A DNA stretch of 64,000 nt from Trichoplax adhaerens. Lineage: Eukaryota > Placozoa > Uniplacotomia > Trichoplacea > Trichoplacidae. This document shows positions 1-15,800 of this stretch, piece by piece. The translations under genes were made by a program, and so were the position numbers. How positions within the stretch are numbered: the first letter of the stretch is position 1; every line of letters begins with the position of its first letter. Under the pieces are notes generated by a model. It was given only the letters and a program-made list of their open reading frames with translations. It ran no database searches and was not told the DNA's origin. Location: assembly GCF_000150275.1 (NCBI RefSeq), contig NW_002060943.1, positions 2,163,907 to 2,227,906 of the forward strand, read 5' to 3'.

Positions 1-1185
1 ATAACAACATATTAATATAGCTATCCCTTTACATATAGTAAGAAGGATTTGTGCTGCCATGGTTTGCTTACTTGTAAAGAAATAAACGTATGGCATGATC
101 TACGATTGAATGAAAAGTACCAGATTCTTATAGACTAGTGTAAATATAATTAAAGTTAAACTTTTTAATTCAATAAAACCCATCAATAGTAACAGTTATG
201 TTCATGATCCTTGGGCATTTTGATTTTATCACAGCCGTAGCCTATGATATGCGGTATAGTACTGCTAGGGCAGTATTAGAATAAAATCATTAATTTATCT
301 TATGGGCCAACGCTGTGTGAATTTTCTTCTTCCCTGTTGCTCCCTTTTGCACTATTATACGGATATCAGTAAAACGGAGAAAATAATCAATCCTTCACTT
401 CTTTTTCGGCCGGCACGGTTATATTTTAAATATACTACATTTTATTATTTTATTTCCATTTTAATTTATAGCCGTCTTAACTAAAAAAAAATGGCACTGT
501 ATCTTTGCCCGAATAATTTATATTAAGTATCATAACAGCAATGTACTACTAGATAATATCACACAATGAATTCTTCAACTATTGTCGACTCTATTCCAGG
601 ACACTGAAGGAGAAATTATTCTTGCCTCATAAATTCACTACCATCTTATTCTCGACTACGCCCTTATATATAATAAGGAAATAGTTCTTAATTAATTTTT
701 AATATAATAAAAACTGTTAGTAATTCATTCTCATCTAAACTACTCTAGCTTTACAACTATGACACAAGGCTTGATAGGCGCGGTCTATCCACTGCAATCT
801 CTTTCTTTAGTGTTATGTTGATTAGATATATTACTTCTTGATATTCACCGCTTCTTTTTCACTAAACTTGAGTAACTATTAACTTGTTATTACTTTATTT
901 TCATGAATGATCTCTATCGAGTAAACCACACAATCAGCAATCGACAAAAAATGGATAATGTCGACTAACATTTAATTATATTATTCTCGCACAATTTTTG
1001 GAATTCATTCTATTTTGATTGGCATCTTTATATCTAACTGACTGGCCATTACAATACTAGTAAAACGATTATGACAACTTTAATTTTTCAACCGATTCCA
1101 ATGGGAATACTGACTTACAAGTAATTTATCAACAGTGTAATATTAATATCTGTATACATTATTTTCTCTCATTGTATGTCATAGA

Positions 1186-1204
1186 ACACCATCTTTGATG
1201 GTGT
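1186..1204. repeat. 8-bp perfect hairpin with a 3-base loop
   Basis: ACACCATC-TTT-GATGGTGT. It is isolated in AT-rich DNA, with no gene nearby. The function, if any, is unknown. Confidence 0.5.
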
Positions 1205-4200
1205 CTTGGACTGCAAGTCAGATAAACTCCATAACCAGTCGAATCCAGGCAAATTTTTACAATAATAAATATATTACAAAAATCATCATGAGAGCACTTT
1301 CAATAATTGATCATAAGATAATGTATTTATAAAATACTGTATATCTCTAAGAATGAACAATATGACAGGGTAAAACTACGATATATTTCTCTGTTAATTA
1401 CTGTGATATAAGTAATGATATACGGAATTAATCCCACTAATGATATTGATCGTTATAACCGTAACCAAATATGATTGCTTACTTGTTCAATGATTTATGT
1501 CCTGCCAATTAATATCAATTTAAAATATACGTCGGTATCGTATTAATGCAGAGAAGAAATAGTAGAAAACTAATGAAGGACTCAGTAGTGATCAATTTCA
1601 ATAAAAACACTACAGTATTATTCAAGTATCAGCTTGGATGTACTAAATCCAACTTTTTTCTGTCAATGAGCAATCCATTTTGCCAAGACTTCCTTATCAT
1701 TTCTGCCATTAAACTTTAATGCTACCATTATTTTATCTACAGTACTTCACTAAAGGAATAACGTACTTTAACTGAAATTTGATGATCCGCAGTACTCAGT
1801 GAATAAATTAGTTGTGGCATAAATAAAAACTCTATTAACATACATCACGGTCAGAAAATTATCCTCTATTTCTATAGAAATAAAGGATCCATCATTTAAT
1901 GGCCGTCTTACCAGTGGACTGTACTTTATACTATAACAGTCGAAAATACTAATTCTTTAAAAAAGCATAACTATCGTAAATGAGTGCCTCTAATGTTGTT
2001 TATTAACTACTAAGGTACCCTATACAGTATATATGCATTCCTTAATAATGTAATCAATGTTCAATCTTACCAATAAGTTAACCCAAAGTGATTCAGACTG
2101 TTATTCATGACGAAATCTGTAATATTGAGATAACATCTTCTTACCACAGCTTACGCTATCGAAACCTATAGCATCCTCAAACTCAAGTTACCCTTACCGA
2201 TGCCTAGCTATGATGTTTTTAAAGATATTGATTTCATCAATCGATTACCGCAAGTAATATCGTAGTACTTCATGATATTAATATCATACTTCTAAGCGGT
2301 ATTTAAATGCAATTAAACCTCGTATACATCCTATCCCTTCCATTTTCATTCAAATAATAATCACCAGAGATCAAGAATTTTTTGCTTCATTTTAGCCTGC
2401 GTCTAGTCGTATATAGTCTAATGTAGAATCGGCATTATTGACATACGAATCGCTATTTAGATCTATATCCTCTATATACAGAAATTTATTTTCTGTGCTA
2501 GATCTCATGGTAAAGAACTCTTTGAGGAGGATTTTTATTTTTTTCCAGGAGATAATGGATTGCATCCATTATAGATTATAAAACGAAACGTACTCTGCTT
2601 TCATAGTTATACTATTATGCATTTTTTATGAAATAAGTAAACACGTTACGGAGAAGAGTGAATGATGATTGATCCCCATTTCAATGGCGTATGAACCACT
2701 AGGGAAACCTTTATTAACAGACTTCTTCTAGCGATCCATGATTCAATGTACTTGATTTATACATGGTATAAAATAAGCCATACACTATGCCATGCCGGTA
2801 ATGAACACTCATGGGCAATCCTTCACCGTTAAAATAGCCACAATAAGAATTAGCCTAGAAATGAACTTTCTATGGATGCGACAAAAAAATTACACAGAGG
2901 CCAGGAGTAAAGGAATCCGGTATTATTATCATACAACGTATCGACTTTAATTCATAAATATATTGTTAATTATGGTAAGATATTTCCCACGATGCATACT
3001 GTTATTCAAATCGGCAATAGAATTTTTTTTTACAGCGTGAGTATACAGTAAATACGGCAGTACTGCTACTCTAAAACATTGAAAATTGTAATAAAATAGC
3101 CTTAATTTTAGCCCGAATTCGAATGATTATCCAATTCCAGTTTTAATTTTCAACTAATGATTAAAAATCAGATCAATTAGCCTAACCTAAATTTAGAGCT
3201 GGAGTTTTCTCCTTGCTATGTTGATTATCATCTTTCCTATATGGACATCACTAACATTGCCTCTGTGCGCGTAGTATTGTTAAAGAACTTTTCTTTTTTT
3301 TGTCTTTTTTTCTAATTTTTTTACCGCTAACAGTAACTGTTGTTATCGTCATTTTACCCATAATTACAACTTCACAATAAGAAATAAAGTCATTTTCCTG
3401 CAAAATCATTAATCATTTTCTATGTATATTATCAAGTGATTGATTGAAAAGTATTTCTATAAGCAAAAAATGAAAGGAATGAAAACAGAAGAAAAAAACG
3501 ATTCATAATGAACTAGGGTGGCATCAGTAATTGAATTGATTTGAATACAATCACCATCGTGGGTATCATGATAGATGTAAAGGAACTGCAATCTCAGTAT
3601 GACTAAGCCAATAGAAATAAAATTATATGGGTGAAATAACAAGAGAGAAGAAACTATAAAATAACCACGATATTGTTTTATATTTTGAAAAAATAATATC
3701 GTATATTAAACTGCACAATTCGTTTTAAAATAGAAAGAGAGTAGGAGGGAATAGCCCAAATAAATTCAATTAGCCAAGCTAAAAATATCTTGTGAAAATA
3801 AAAGTTAATCAATCACCTACGCGTTTCAGTTATCTATATTAATATCGATAGGAAAATAACGTCGATTTCTGTCCATTCGTTAACCTTCTAAAGGATAGTT
3901 AGCCTAATTATTATTTACGGAAAACGTCATAGTAAAAGTTTATACAGTCAATTTCTAAGAATGCTGGTTATCTCTATCTAATTCTTACGACTGAAAGAAA
4001 AATAGAATGGTCAATATTTGAATGAGCGGGAAAGTAAATTATTAACTAGATTTCACATGGTTTGATCCTAAAATTGATATTAGACTGACTATCATTAATC
4101 TATTGACTCGTGATAAGTCAAATTTTTAAAAATTTCAAGACAAAATGCCTTCTATTTGGGAAAATAATAAATTTGGTAGCCGAACATTGATGATTTTATT

Positions 4201-7200
4201 CCAACTATTTTAGTTGTATAACTAAGCTCAATCTTGAACAAAATGAGCATTGAACTACAATGAAATCAATAGACATTTACTTTTTTCATCCTTGATCAAG
4301 TTATAACTTATTTTTGATACTTATAAACATTAAAAGGCCAAGCTAGTCTAAGAAGAAATTATAGTAGTTTTTCCTATCGTAAAATTGAAATTCGAGTATT
4401 TTGTCTATTTCTCCTAGTCTTACATAAAGGCAATCTTTAAATCGAATTCTTACCTAAAATTGATATAGGTCAGAATTAGAATGGTTGAGAACGAAGTCAA
4501 TCAATTCTGTTTAATGGCATTAGTTCATCGTAAGACCATTAAGTTGCCGGCTTATAATGATATAATCATTTTATGGGCTGGCAATTTTATGCTTTGAATT
4601 CGATTAATAATTATAGCTATTATCTTATTCTCAGGAATTCTCAGGATATAAAATTAATCGTAGCATTATGCTATTGCAAATTAAATGACACTACGTAGAT
4701 CTAATTCACAGGAGGCAACCATCATCATAGCAATCATGATGACAAAGGCCTTTCAGTAGGCATAATAGACATGATGTGTTTAAAGATTAAAATAGAATAA
4801 AATGCTAAAATTAAATATACTTTCTCATCCATTGAAAATATGATATAATAAATAATCATCAGTTTTAATTATCACCATTAAATATTTCTCCGATAAAATT
4901 ACCCTGTAGCTAGATAAAAATTTAAAAAATAGAAATGAAATCATCGTTATTAGAACTACGTGACATCAATAGCCAGTAATTATCCTTCATCATTCATTAA
5001 AACAGAAGGAAAAGTAGTTCATTCTGATCTTTGCTTAGACCAAGTTTGTGGAGTTTAACTGAACTAGTCCATATGAAGAGAAATGATATTATTTTTTTCA
5101 CCCTTTTTGCTACGGAATAATTAAAAGTGCTAAAGAGTATCGTGGGAAAGGAAAAAACAAAATAATAATCCATTAGTATTGTCCTATCATATGATAAAAC
5201 AAATTTGAACAACGTCCATCGATGTCAGTTCTATTTGATTGCAACGATAATAAATATTAAATTTTAACTTTGAAAGCTATCCTAGCTGCAGTCTGATGTC
5301 AAGAACGAAGTAGAATAGCGACTCGCTTTCTTGATAGTACTACTGGCATGATGATAATCTATAAAATACGGCGTGATAAATTATTTAAGCAGCTCAATTA
5401 TTCAATTGAATTCCATCCATATATTTACATCAATTTTAATACAATCAGATTATAATTGATTAATAGATAGTGCAGATTACCGTTATAAGTGTAGTCGATA
5501 TTTTTAGTGATATTAACATACATTATTGATATTATTGTATATCTATTCATGAATAAACTTCTTTTTGTCTTTCTACTTGCAATTCTATTACTTTTGTCCA
5601 TTAAAGTCTTGCTATCTTCCTTTCTTCAAAACTGAATAAGATATTATAACATTTATATCTCAATTAATAGCCATGTGGAAGGCGATAGTCTAAGCAAGTA
5701 ACTATAGTCTAGATTGATTGATTGACTCATCTTTGACTCTTATTTATAATATATAATCCTTACTTTTTTCGCTTGATCTTGATATTTTTTTACTTTATTA
5801 GTGTAAATTGCATAACGTGATATATGTTATCGTTCTATTCTTTCTTTTTCTTGTCATGATAACTTTTGCAGAAATATTGCCATCAATCCCTAGCTGTCAA
5901 AGTGTGTGCGATGTCTTACACCTTGGCGTGACAGAAAATCGATTTAGAATAGGATAGGCTAGAACATAATAAAAATTTAGTGCTCGTAGAGTCTAATTAT
6001 AGATTAATTTCACATACACACCATTGATTACATCGATTCGATATGTAGTACTGCCAGCTAGGATTCTTCTGCAAAACTGACTTTAATTAAAGCAAATAAG
6101 ACGGTGCTGTGTAGCCATTTAAATTATTATACTTTTCAATGTACTTTAGTACATTGTAATTCTATATCCACCCTATCGAGCAAAATTCGTTATCAGTGCA
6201 GGCAATACCGTGATATCAAGATTCCAGATGTATTTCTTTTCTTATTGTACTACCAAATAGATCAGAAGATAGTCGTTTTAGAATGCCATCTCCCATTATA
6301 AATTCAATACTCCTACATTACAAACCTGTAATTAACTTTATTGTATACGGTATAATGCTATGTCTACTTCTGTTGAATATCTTCTATAATGTTCAATAAG
6401 TAAAAAGGTAGCCATGAAGGTCACTAAGCATTGTAATTTAATATCCATATACTGCAAATTTTATTGATTTACTGTTATAAATACGCTATCTGTCTTACCA
6501 GAGTCATGAGCAAATAAAAAGCAAGGCGTTTTACATAATTCCTATTTATGTTATCAAATGATCTTAAAAAATTAATCTAAGAAACAATTGTAAATATTAC
6601 CTATTATAGAATAAAGAAACCTATAAAGACCCCTTTGCAAGTGAGTATTGATTGATAATGATTATGAACTTATCAACATCATAAACAATTTATGAGGATG
6701 AACAAACGGTAGCATGGCAAAACAAGCAGTGCTGTATACCAACCCACAATATCTATTAATCCAATATGACTACGTGCAACTACGGAGATGACTACAACAA
6801 TCTATTATTACAACCATTCGAGTACCCCAAATTCACCGTCGTTTCGTAAATTTCATAATAATATACGCACATTTACTGTATATATTTGATAATATATGTA
6901 TAATATACATCAACGTAATAACGGCATGATAAATTACTACTGCGATAACTCACTCTAATTTCCTTAATTTAATGAAAATATGTCCTTACGTAGCTATGAA
7001 AGTAACAGCACTATCCTATAAATAATTTTCGTATTCGAATTTCGAAGGAATATATTAGGAATTGAATTATGCCACTGTAAACATATGATGATAAAATAAA
7101 ACACGCTAACAACTTAGCATGCTTCTATTGATTCAATGCAAAGGTAGATTAAAATAATGATAGCATCATTTTATGCTATCGGGCTTATTACTTTAAAGCT

Positions 7201-10200
7201 ATCTATTCTAATTATATGTAGAATGATATGATCATAAATTTATAATTATAAAGTGATAGTATCATCTCATGAATAATACTATTGTTTTATTTATATCAAT
7301 CTGCTTTGCGATTCAGTAAAATAGAGAAAATTGAAATATTTTTGGCCATCTTTTTATTAATCTATCTTGATATTTATAAGATTTCGTACTGTATAAGGTC
7401 GTTTTCAAGTATATGTTATTGAGTTTCTTTTATAATATAAGTCTTTCAATTTGATTATACCAGTATTTAAATAACGAATATTGTTATTATCGGCTTCCCA
7501 TCAATCTTTATTACCGGTAGTTCATAAAGCCTAACCTGATCCCAAACGTTGCACGTTATTTAATTATTCTTTACACAGATGATAGATTACTGTTCAACAG
7601 TACAATCATACTACTTTTCCTAGCTGTAAAATAACCTATTCTTTTACTATATTAAAAGAATAAAATTCAACGAATTAATACTAATTGTATAACATAATGC
7701 AATTGACATATATAGCGTACAGCTCCCTTTATATATTAGCTTGCATGAGTATTTTTAGGTTGCTACACATCAATTCGCATGTGCTGTATGTGCAAGTCTT
7801 TACATATTTTTCGGTGAAAATAATAAGCCCAAATCAAGATGTTGTAGCCATTTAATAATTGGCTAGTTTATTCCAGGAAGATGATATTGTCTTGAAAATG
7901 ATATGAATTTTCAGTACAATTAATTGCTACGGCGTCGGTAATAATTTCCTGCCTACGCATAGACCTTTACTCTTTTGTTCTCATTTTAAAAAATAAAAAA
8001 TATTGACACGTAGCACAAGATCAACTGAGTGCGTTCCAAATCTATAAATACTAACATAAAAAATGGCTAACAGCGTAAAATAGTTAAAAAGCATTTATGT
8101 ATCATTCATCGCAGATATCATTGTAATATAAAGACGGATTCAATAGTTTCTTTCGTTGCGTAATAAAGAGAGTATTATCATATTGATCAATTCACATTTT
8201 CTGTACCTCTTGTACACGTAAATTGTTGAAAAATTTTAGCAATCAACTCTATTCTGTTAGCCAATGCTAGCACCTTGCATAAAATTAGTTTTTAAGTAAA
8301 AGTATTCAATGTTCTATTTTGCGTAGGTATTCTATTTGATATAAAACGATACGTCTCTTACTTACCTAAAATAAAGAAATGAAAATCATAATCAGGTATA
8401 GAAATTCGAAAATCTTTTAAACAGTACAGTCTTAACGATAATACAAGCAAACATGCCTATTTAATGTAGAGAAAAAATAAATTTTCATTCATGCAATATT
8501 AAACTATAAAAACAATTCCAAGCCTTATTAAAAACGTCATAGTGACGCCATTTAGGCATTTTATTATTTTGAAATCAACGCAGGATTGTCAAGTTGTTCC
8601 TGCAAGCTTGAGTGAATAATTGAATGCCTTCTCATTATGGACTTGGTGATTAAATTAGCAAATTTAGTATTCTTTGATGGATTCTAATTGATGGATATTA
8701 ATATCAGTCTTAAATAGCATCATTAGTCCAACGTATACGATATTGATGACGACATTATTATTAATATAAATAACAGATTATTCATTTTTTAAATATCTTA
8801 TACAGTCAATTATTATTCTAGAAAAGGGAAATTAATGTTTGAATCTGATAGAACATCTATATTCTTTGAAAATCTAAAGTTATAAATAAATATAATATAT
8901 AACATCATTTCCTATACTGTACATATCTATGAGTAAGCTAACTATTCCTTTATAGATATCCATCCAATGCTAGAGTTTTTTGATGCAATATGTTATATCA
9001 ATAGCTTTAATAATTAGAAGTAAAATGTTACGTCGAATGAGCACTAGAAACTTAAATAAACCTATCAGACTATTATTTTTGTTTGATATAAGCTATGAAT
9101 TTGTTGATTTTGACCTCGATGAGTATAGCTAGAAGTTGCTGATCCCGAGTCTGGTAGGGTAATTTTTTTCGAATCAGTAATGAGCTTGTAAATGACTAGA
9201 TATTATCATTTAATAGACACTGATATATCAATCAAATATTATTTGACCAGAATAGCACTATACTGTACATTGAAAAGTATCGAGCTATTATAATTGAGAA
9301 ACGAATTATAAATACTGAGATTTGATAATCTATTTTAATGTAGGGATAAAAAATAAATGCAGATTGGCGCTCCTATAACATAATCATGTGATACAGGATA
9401 GCATAAACAGTTGCAGTACTTTCTCTTAATTTTGTATGAGAGAAAAACGCGACAAAATGGCAAAGATATGAATTACTAATTTTAATGTAGCACTACTGAT
9501 GGGGAAACTAATAGTCATTAAATATACGAGGTGACGAAAAATTACAGCTATTGAATCTACTGTATATCGATCGTCAATGATATGAACATCAGACTGGAAA
9601 TTAGTAAATAGTAATGATCTGTAAGGCAATTAAACACTTGAGATCAAGTCAATCTTTTTGCAGTTAGTCAATAAATTTCTTTAAGTCGAACATCAATATT
9701 ATTTCCGACAGTAAAAACATAAAATCTAAATTTAGTAAGAGAAGACAGAGTACAATACAGACAGAAAGATTCTTATTTTCTCATAGTTCAATGTTATTAC
9801 AATTCTTTTACTACTTTTAACTACGGTACAGTCTATTTAAGAGAATAAGCGTTTTAAAGCGTCTGTTTCTTTCTAATTCAATTATTTGAAGATTTATATT
9901 TACAGGTATTGTATCCATAAATTTTTCAGTACTCTGTAGGCTTTGTTTAAAGTAATAGAAATTGCACGTCATTAGAATATTAGATCAATTAATGCAGTCA
10001 GGTTTTATTATCATAATAATGATTTAAATTTAATTTTATCATAATAATATAACTGAATTTGATTATGAATCTATCTTAAGACCACTTAAAAGCAATTTCA
10101 TATCAATTGTAACTTGAAGTTTTATGGCAGAAATGATTAATTATCGATAAAGGAAATTCATGATATGTGTATGATTGCCTGTGATTCCAAAGTAATTCTG

Positions 10201-12607
10201 CAGAAGAGCCTTAAACAGCCTGCATTGCTAATACTCTAGTAATATAATGTTTATCTTACATTATTACACTATTCTTTTATCATCTTGAAATAAGAAATCA
10301 TATACCGATATATATTCGGCCTTGAAAGGATACATATCATTAAAATAATTAATATTATGTTTATATAAACATCTCAAAGCTGATCAACAATCTCTGATAA
10401 CGTTTTGGACGAAGTTAGAATAAAATATCCTAAACAATTTTTCTTTAATCGTGTACAGCTATCCATACGCTTACTATAGCTTGACTAAATACGACGACTT
10501 TCTTTTATAATTTATTCATTATTTATTTTACTGATGCTGTCGTATGGAGAAATAAACTCTAGAAAACAAAATGATGGTATGACTTTGGTAACATTGATTT
10601 TGATTTACTGAGTAGAATTGACGTCAACGTCAACATTATATTCTTGTTTGTCATTTCCTGTTATCGCCTTATAGATTGATGAGTGCTCAGGTTTCTATTC
10701 CATTTACTTAATTGTTACAGATGAATGGTATAGCAAAGATATTCAGCATCGTCGATAATACAGCTAGCGCTTCTAGAAGACTAAAAATAGAAGATTCTAT
10801 TTTTATAATAGACGAACAAGGAGCCAGTCTTTAGGAGGAGAGGACTTTTAGGAAATATTTATCATATTTCAGATTGATTGATGGACTATTGTCGGTAGGG
10901 ATAAATAGGTTTTATTTATAATTATGAATGACTAGATCGTTTTATTCTTTCGTTTTGAACCACGTTAACGTTTATATCTTAATTGAGTTGGTGATAATCA
11001 AAACTATTACTAAAATGAATTAATAGTTTTCTTTGAAGCAGAAAGTTGGGTAGAAATGAATAATAATAGCAGCATTATAAATAACCAAGGACAAAGAAAC
11101 GTGATGGATAAGTGGATTGATTAAAGTAAAGACCTTTTAAGACTTATCGATTTTAAACTGGATGAAAACTTGTTGTTATCTAACAATAATCAACCAATTA
11201 GTGCTGCAATCATGATCTAGATTTATTTTTTAAATCTATTGTTGTATTCTCAAACAGTTCATTTCTTACCGCACTTAATTGTTTACTATGCCATTCCATT
11301 TTAACTAAAGTAGATATCAATTAACATTATAGATATTACCGATATCGTAATAAGGTTCCGTGTATTACTCTATTCATCAAATTAAAAATAGCATCACAAC
11401 GACTTCACTACTATTTCGATCATCAACACAACCAACACTACAAATAATATTCACGACGTAATTTTAGGCGCCAAGTAATAACTATTAAATTCCTAGCTTT
11501 ATCATGTTGTACTCTATCTAGTGATAAAAACGACTGATAATCTAAATAATATATCCTGTTAAAGCTCTGAATAAAGGTAAAATCTCAACAATATCATTTT
11601 ATTCTAAGTGCAGCTATAAATAACATCCATATTATAAATGATATATTCTCAAAGGGGGTGAAGGAAGAGCAAAATTTTCAGATTTGCCCTGCAGGACAAA
11701 AAGGTGCTATTTCCAGCTAGGAATATGAGAGTTTTTTGAGATTAAAGTAAAAGACAATAAATAAAAGTTCAGTCTTAAAACATTATATTTACTGTGTGTC
11801 ATCTTCAAATTTTAAGAATAACATACTCAGCCGATATCAAACGGTGTATCAAGCATTATTGTAAATATAAAACGATAAGAAAGCTTCAGCTGTATCATTC
11901 AGTTTGATTTTTAATTTAACATGATTAAGTTTGTAATGATAAATTTTTATAAGGCACCAAATATTATTAAAATCTCAGTTTAGTCCTACAATATGGCACT
12001 ATGTGCAAGTTCAATTAAGGATAGCATCCATTTTACAAATAATAATTTCTTACAAGATATCGGTAAAGTAAAATCTCGGCTGTTATTCAATTATATTTCA
12101 GCTTTGATTTAATTAGTGATTTTAGAGTAATGAAAATAAGATTGTACCGGCACATAAAAAAACAAAGAATAGAGTGTTTATTATTTATTTATATTTTTGA
12201 ATCATAAATATCTTAAAATTGAACAGACTATTCGTGATTGATGTTTGCAATTAAATTAACGATATTTGGCTCCGTTTACTATACTGTTCTATATGTTATC
12301 AATAACACGTTATTAATGTACAATATAGTGCTATGGAAGGATCTAGACGTGTTGCTAGCCGTTTGTTAGACCATGATTTTATGGCAATGAATTAGATCGA
12401 TTTACTACAAAAAAGAAACGATATCTTCCTAACCAAAATTTTCATAATTGTTAGCTTCTCCGATCTTATCCAATTTTACTTGAGATAGAATTCGTAAAGT
12501 ATAGATAACCTGAAATACTAGTAGTTTCAATGATCTATTAATATAAAAAATTGCCTTTTAGAAAAATATTGTATTATGTAGCTTTGATAAAAGATAGTGA
12601 CGCCTTG

Positions 12608-12805
12608 CCTTAAAATAGAATAATCATGGACGGAAATGAATAAGGATTACTACAATACTTGGATTTTAACTGTAAATATATTAGAATTGATTAATTCCTT
12701 TTATGACCTTAAAATAGAATAATCATGGATGGAAATAAATAAGGATTACTACAATACTTGGATTTTAACTGTAAATATATTAGAATTGATTAACTCCTTT
12801 TATGA
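12608..12805. repeat. 99-bp tandem duplication
   Basis: Two adjacent copies (12608-12706 and 12707-12805), each starting CCTTAAAATAGAATAATCAT and ending CCTTTTATGA. They differ at only a few positions (for example GGACGG/GGATGG and ATTCC/ACTCC), so the duplication is recent. No coding potential was seen. Confidence 0.95.
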
Positions 12806-15800
12806 CTAGACAAATCTTTACGAAACGATCGTATGTTCAATTGATGCATAAAAAATAATAGAGTAAGATGTTTAATGTAAATTAATATTAATTAATGTTA
12901 AGATTACGTAAACATGTTGTAAGTATAGAGTAGCGGTACTATAATATTCATGAGTTTAGTATGCCGTCAGCAATTCCTTTATTACCTAACAACTGTGAAA
13001 AGGAAATTACATAAGTCTATCATGACTTTGAAAATACATATACGAATACGTATATTGAAGTAGATATGGTTACATATTAAATTCTGCTAACCGTATGTTG
13101 CCGTAAAGAGCATATGATCAAATTCATACTGAGTGAAATTAATGCCTACAAGGGTCAACCTTCTCGTCTCTATACTCGATCATTAAATTAAGAATTTGGT
13201 ATAGAGACTAGGCAAAAGACTAAATTATGTTATCATATCACTTCTAAAAGGATGCCTTCTAATGATGGGCAACAATTAATTTTTCTTAATATCAACAAAA
13301 TCAATATGTATAGTAAACATGCTAGGCTGCATATACTAGTTGTTATCGACTTATGGATACAGTACTATCGGGATTTCTATTTTAATATGTGTTTATGTTT
13401 TCATCGACATATTTTAGTGAAGTTTAGCCAATAATTATAATTAGCACTCATCATGTATAACCTTGGTACAATCTCAATATCAATCGAAGCAGTAATCTTT
13501 GTCCATATCCATCTACGTAAGAGATTTTGTTTTACGGATACTAACTTGTACTATAATTTATTAATGATAACTATTTTGGGATTAGAGTTTTATATCATAC
13601 CATGCATATATCTAGAGAGATTTACCAAAATACAAATAGAAATTGCTAATGTATTCTGTTTAAGATCTACGATAAATAGAAATCCGATTGTAATCTATAA
13701 ATAGGATATTTTTTAATAAAGACAAGCCACAGCACTAGTGAAAGATTTTATTATATAAGCCAACCGATTGTACGATGTATTTAGTTTTCATAACAGTAGA
13801 TGAAGGCAATAGCCTTTAAAAGGTCATCAGGCTGAGCTTATTAAGTCAATAGTTGCAACATAAAAACAAAGTATACTTTTCATATGGGATAACAATATGA
13901 AGTTTTATGTAGTTCCCTACAAGAAATATTTACTTATTGAGCGTCCTCTATTACGTTATTCTGCTTGCTAACATAGGATCCAGAATAATTATAATATGCG
14001 AAAGGCTATGCGTGCCTCAGCAATTACTAATCTTAAAAGATATAGTAAGAAAATAACAAGGGAATATATCAGGGTTCGCGCATTATGCAAAAACAAAACT
14101 AGATTAATGGATATTTTAAACCTTTCTTTTACAGACAATCTTGCCACTTGACCGTGAGCATAGCCAGAATCAATTTTGACTTGAGATATCGCGTGCCATC
14201 TTATTTATCCATTCTTGAGCAGTTAAATGTTTAAGATATATCGATATTAGGATATCTCTGTGATATTTCTATACAATTGTATGCGTATAAATAATTATAA
14301 CATAAGCACACTTGCCGATAAGAAACATTTACTTATTGATGATTTTTCTCTACTACGTCATCTTTAACTGCTATCATTGACGCCACAATATCCTGTTATG
14401 TAAGTTTATGTGATAGTAATTACTGTATTTTTACAAAATAATGTGATTAGAGGTGGCTGGTAGGGTTATGCAGTTCATAGATCGTACAAATATAATTTTC
14501 GATTACTCATGAATTTAAATTCTTTCCACAGATGATCACCCTATTTATTTGCGGACTCAATGTCAATAAACTTGGGCTAAAAATATTTATAATAAAATTT
14601 TATTTCGAATTGTCATTTTGCTAATTATCTATTACTACCTGGGCATCAACACGTAACTGAAGACGTAAACCATTAATTAGCCGGATAATACTTATTATTA
14701 CCCCTACTAGGTTATAGTCTATCCTCCTGATAAACTTTATGGTTCACAGATCGGGTATGCAGATGAACGCGGCTATCGAATTGCGTAAAATAAAATTATA
14801 ACGTCAATTAATGCAAAACCCCTCGGCAAATACATTCTGCAATGTTTACGCCATGTGCCCTTATAAAGTAACGAACCCACATCGTACGTTTTATTTCACA
14901 TATTTATATTAACTACAGCAGTCATTAGATTTTAAATTTCAGGAATTCACTTAAATTTTTGTAAATAAAATGTTATTAAACTTTGATGTGCATTCTGTGC
15001 ACTGTTTCCAATTTACTATCGGTCAACAATATTTAGTTATTATCATTTTATGTGTCAAATCGATTACCATATATTGTGATTTACTTAACTTTCACATATA
15101 AGTACACACTATACTATCTATAATCATACCGTATGACCTTGCAAATAACCTGTGTTCTATATTTTAATTTATGTCTTTCTATATTAAAGTCATCATAAAA
15201 TTTGATTTCTAGTTATTTGTTTACGATTTATTACCTAAGTAATAGCAGCTGGCTGCCATTACTCGAGTCGGAAGCTGCACAAGCCAAATTATGCTTGGGA
15301 AAACGGTATTTGTTTATATTATTAAAATGTGCTCTAATAATTATTTTACTGTTTCTATTCATTTATTTTTTAACCAGTTGACAATTTTCTACTTGTTTAG
15401 TTATAGACAAATTTTTAGTAAAAATAATTATTTATTCGTTAAAGAACGCCTGTCTATTTCAGTAGAGATAGTAATTCATTTATGACATTCTTTACTGTTG
15501 TTAGTATATCCTATTGAGTTATTCATTCTAATATTTGGAACTCTCTCTATGTTTTTCACAATAATAGTAAATAAATCAAAAGACAAAAATTGTGAAGGAA
15601 TATAAGAAGAAAGAATAATACTAGAAAAAATCATCAAATTTTACCCAATATTATGGCTTGTTAATTAATAAAAAAAACACGGTTTGTTCTTATTCTAGCC
15701 ATAAATCATTGTTTACTTTTAACAGCTACAATCAATGTAAGCTGAACCATTTTTTAAATTTTTACTTTTATTAGAAAGACTGTTCTTCGAGATAGTTATA

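Noticed and set aside
1186-1260. tRNA-like stretch (GACTGCAAGTC followed by CAGTCGAATCCAGG)
   Set aside because: The anticodon and T arms do not pair properly, a T is missing from the TTCGA core, and no acceptor stem closes it. At most a tRNA-derived relic.
13921-14400. Possible tandem repeat around AAGAAATATTTACTTATTGA (13921 and 14321)
   Set aside because: Similarity is limited to about 20 bases plus scattered matches, too weak in such AT-rich DNA.
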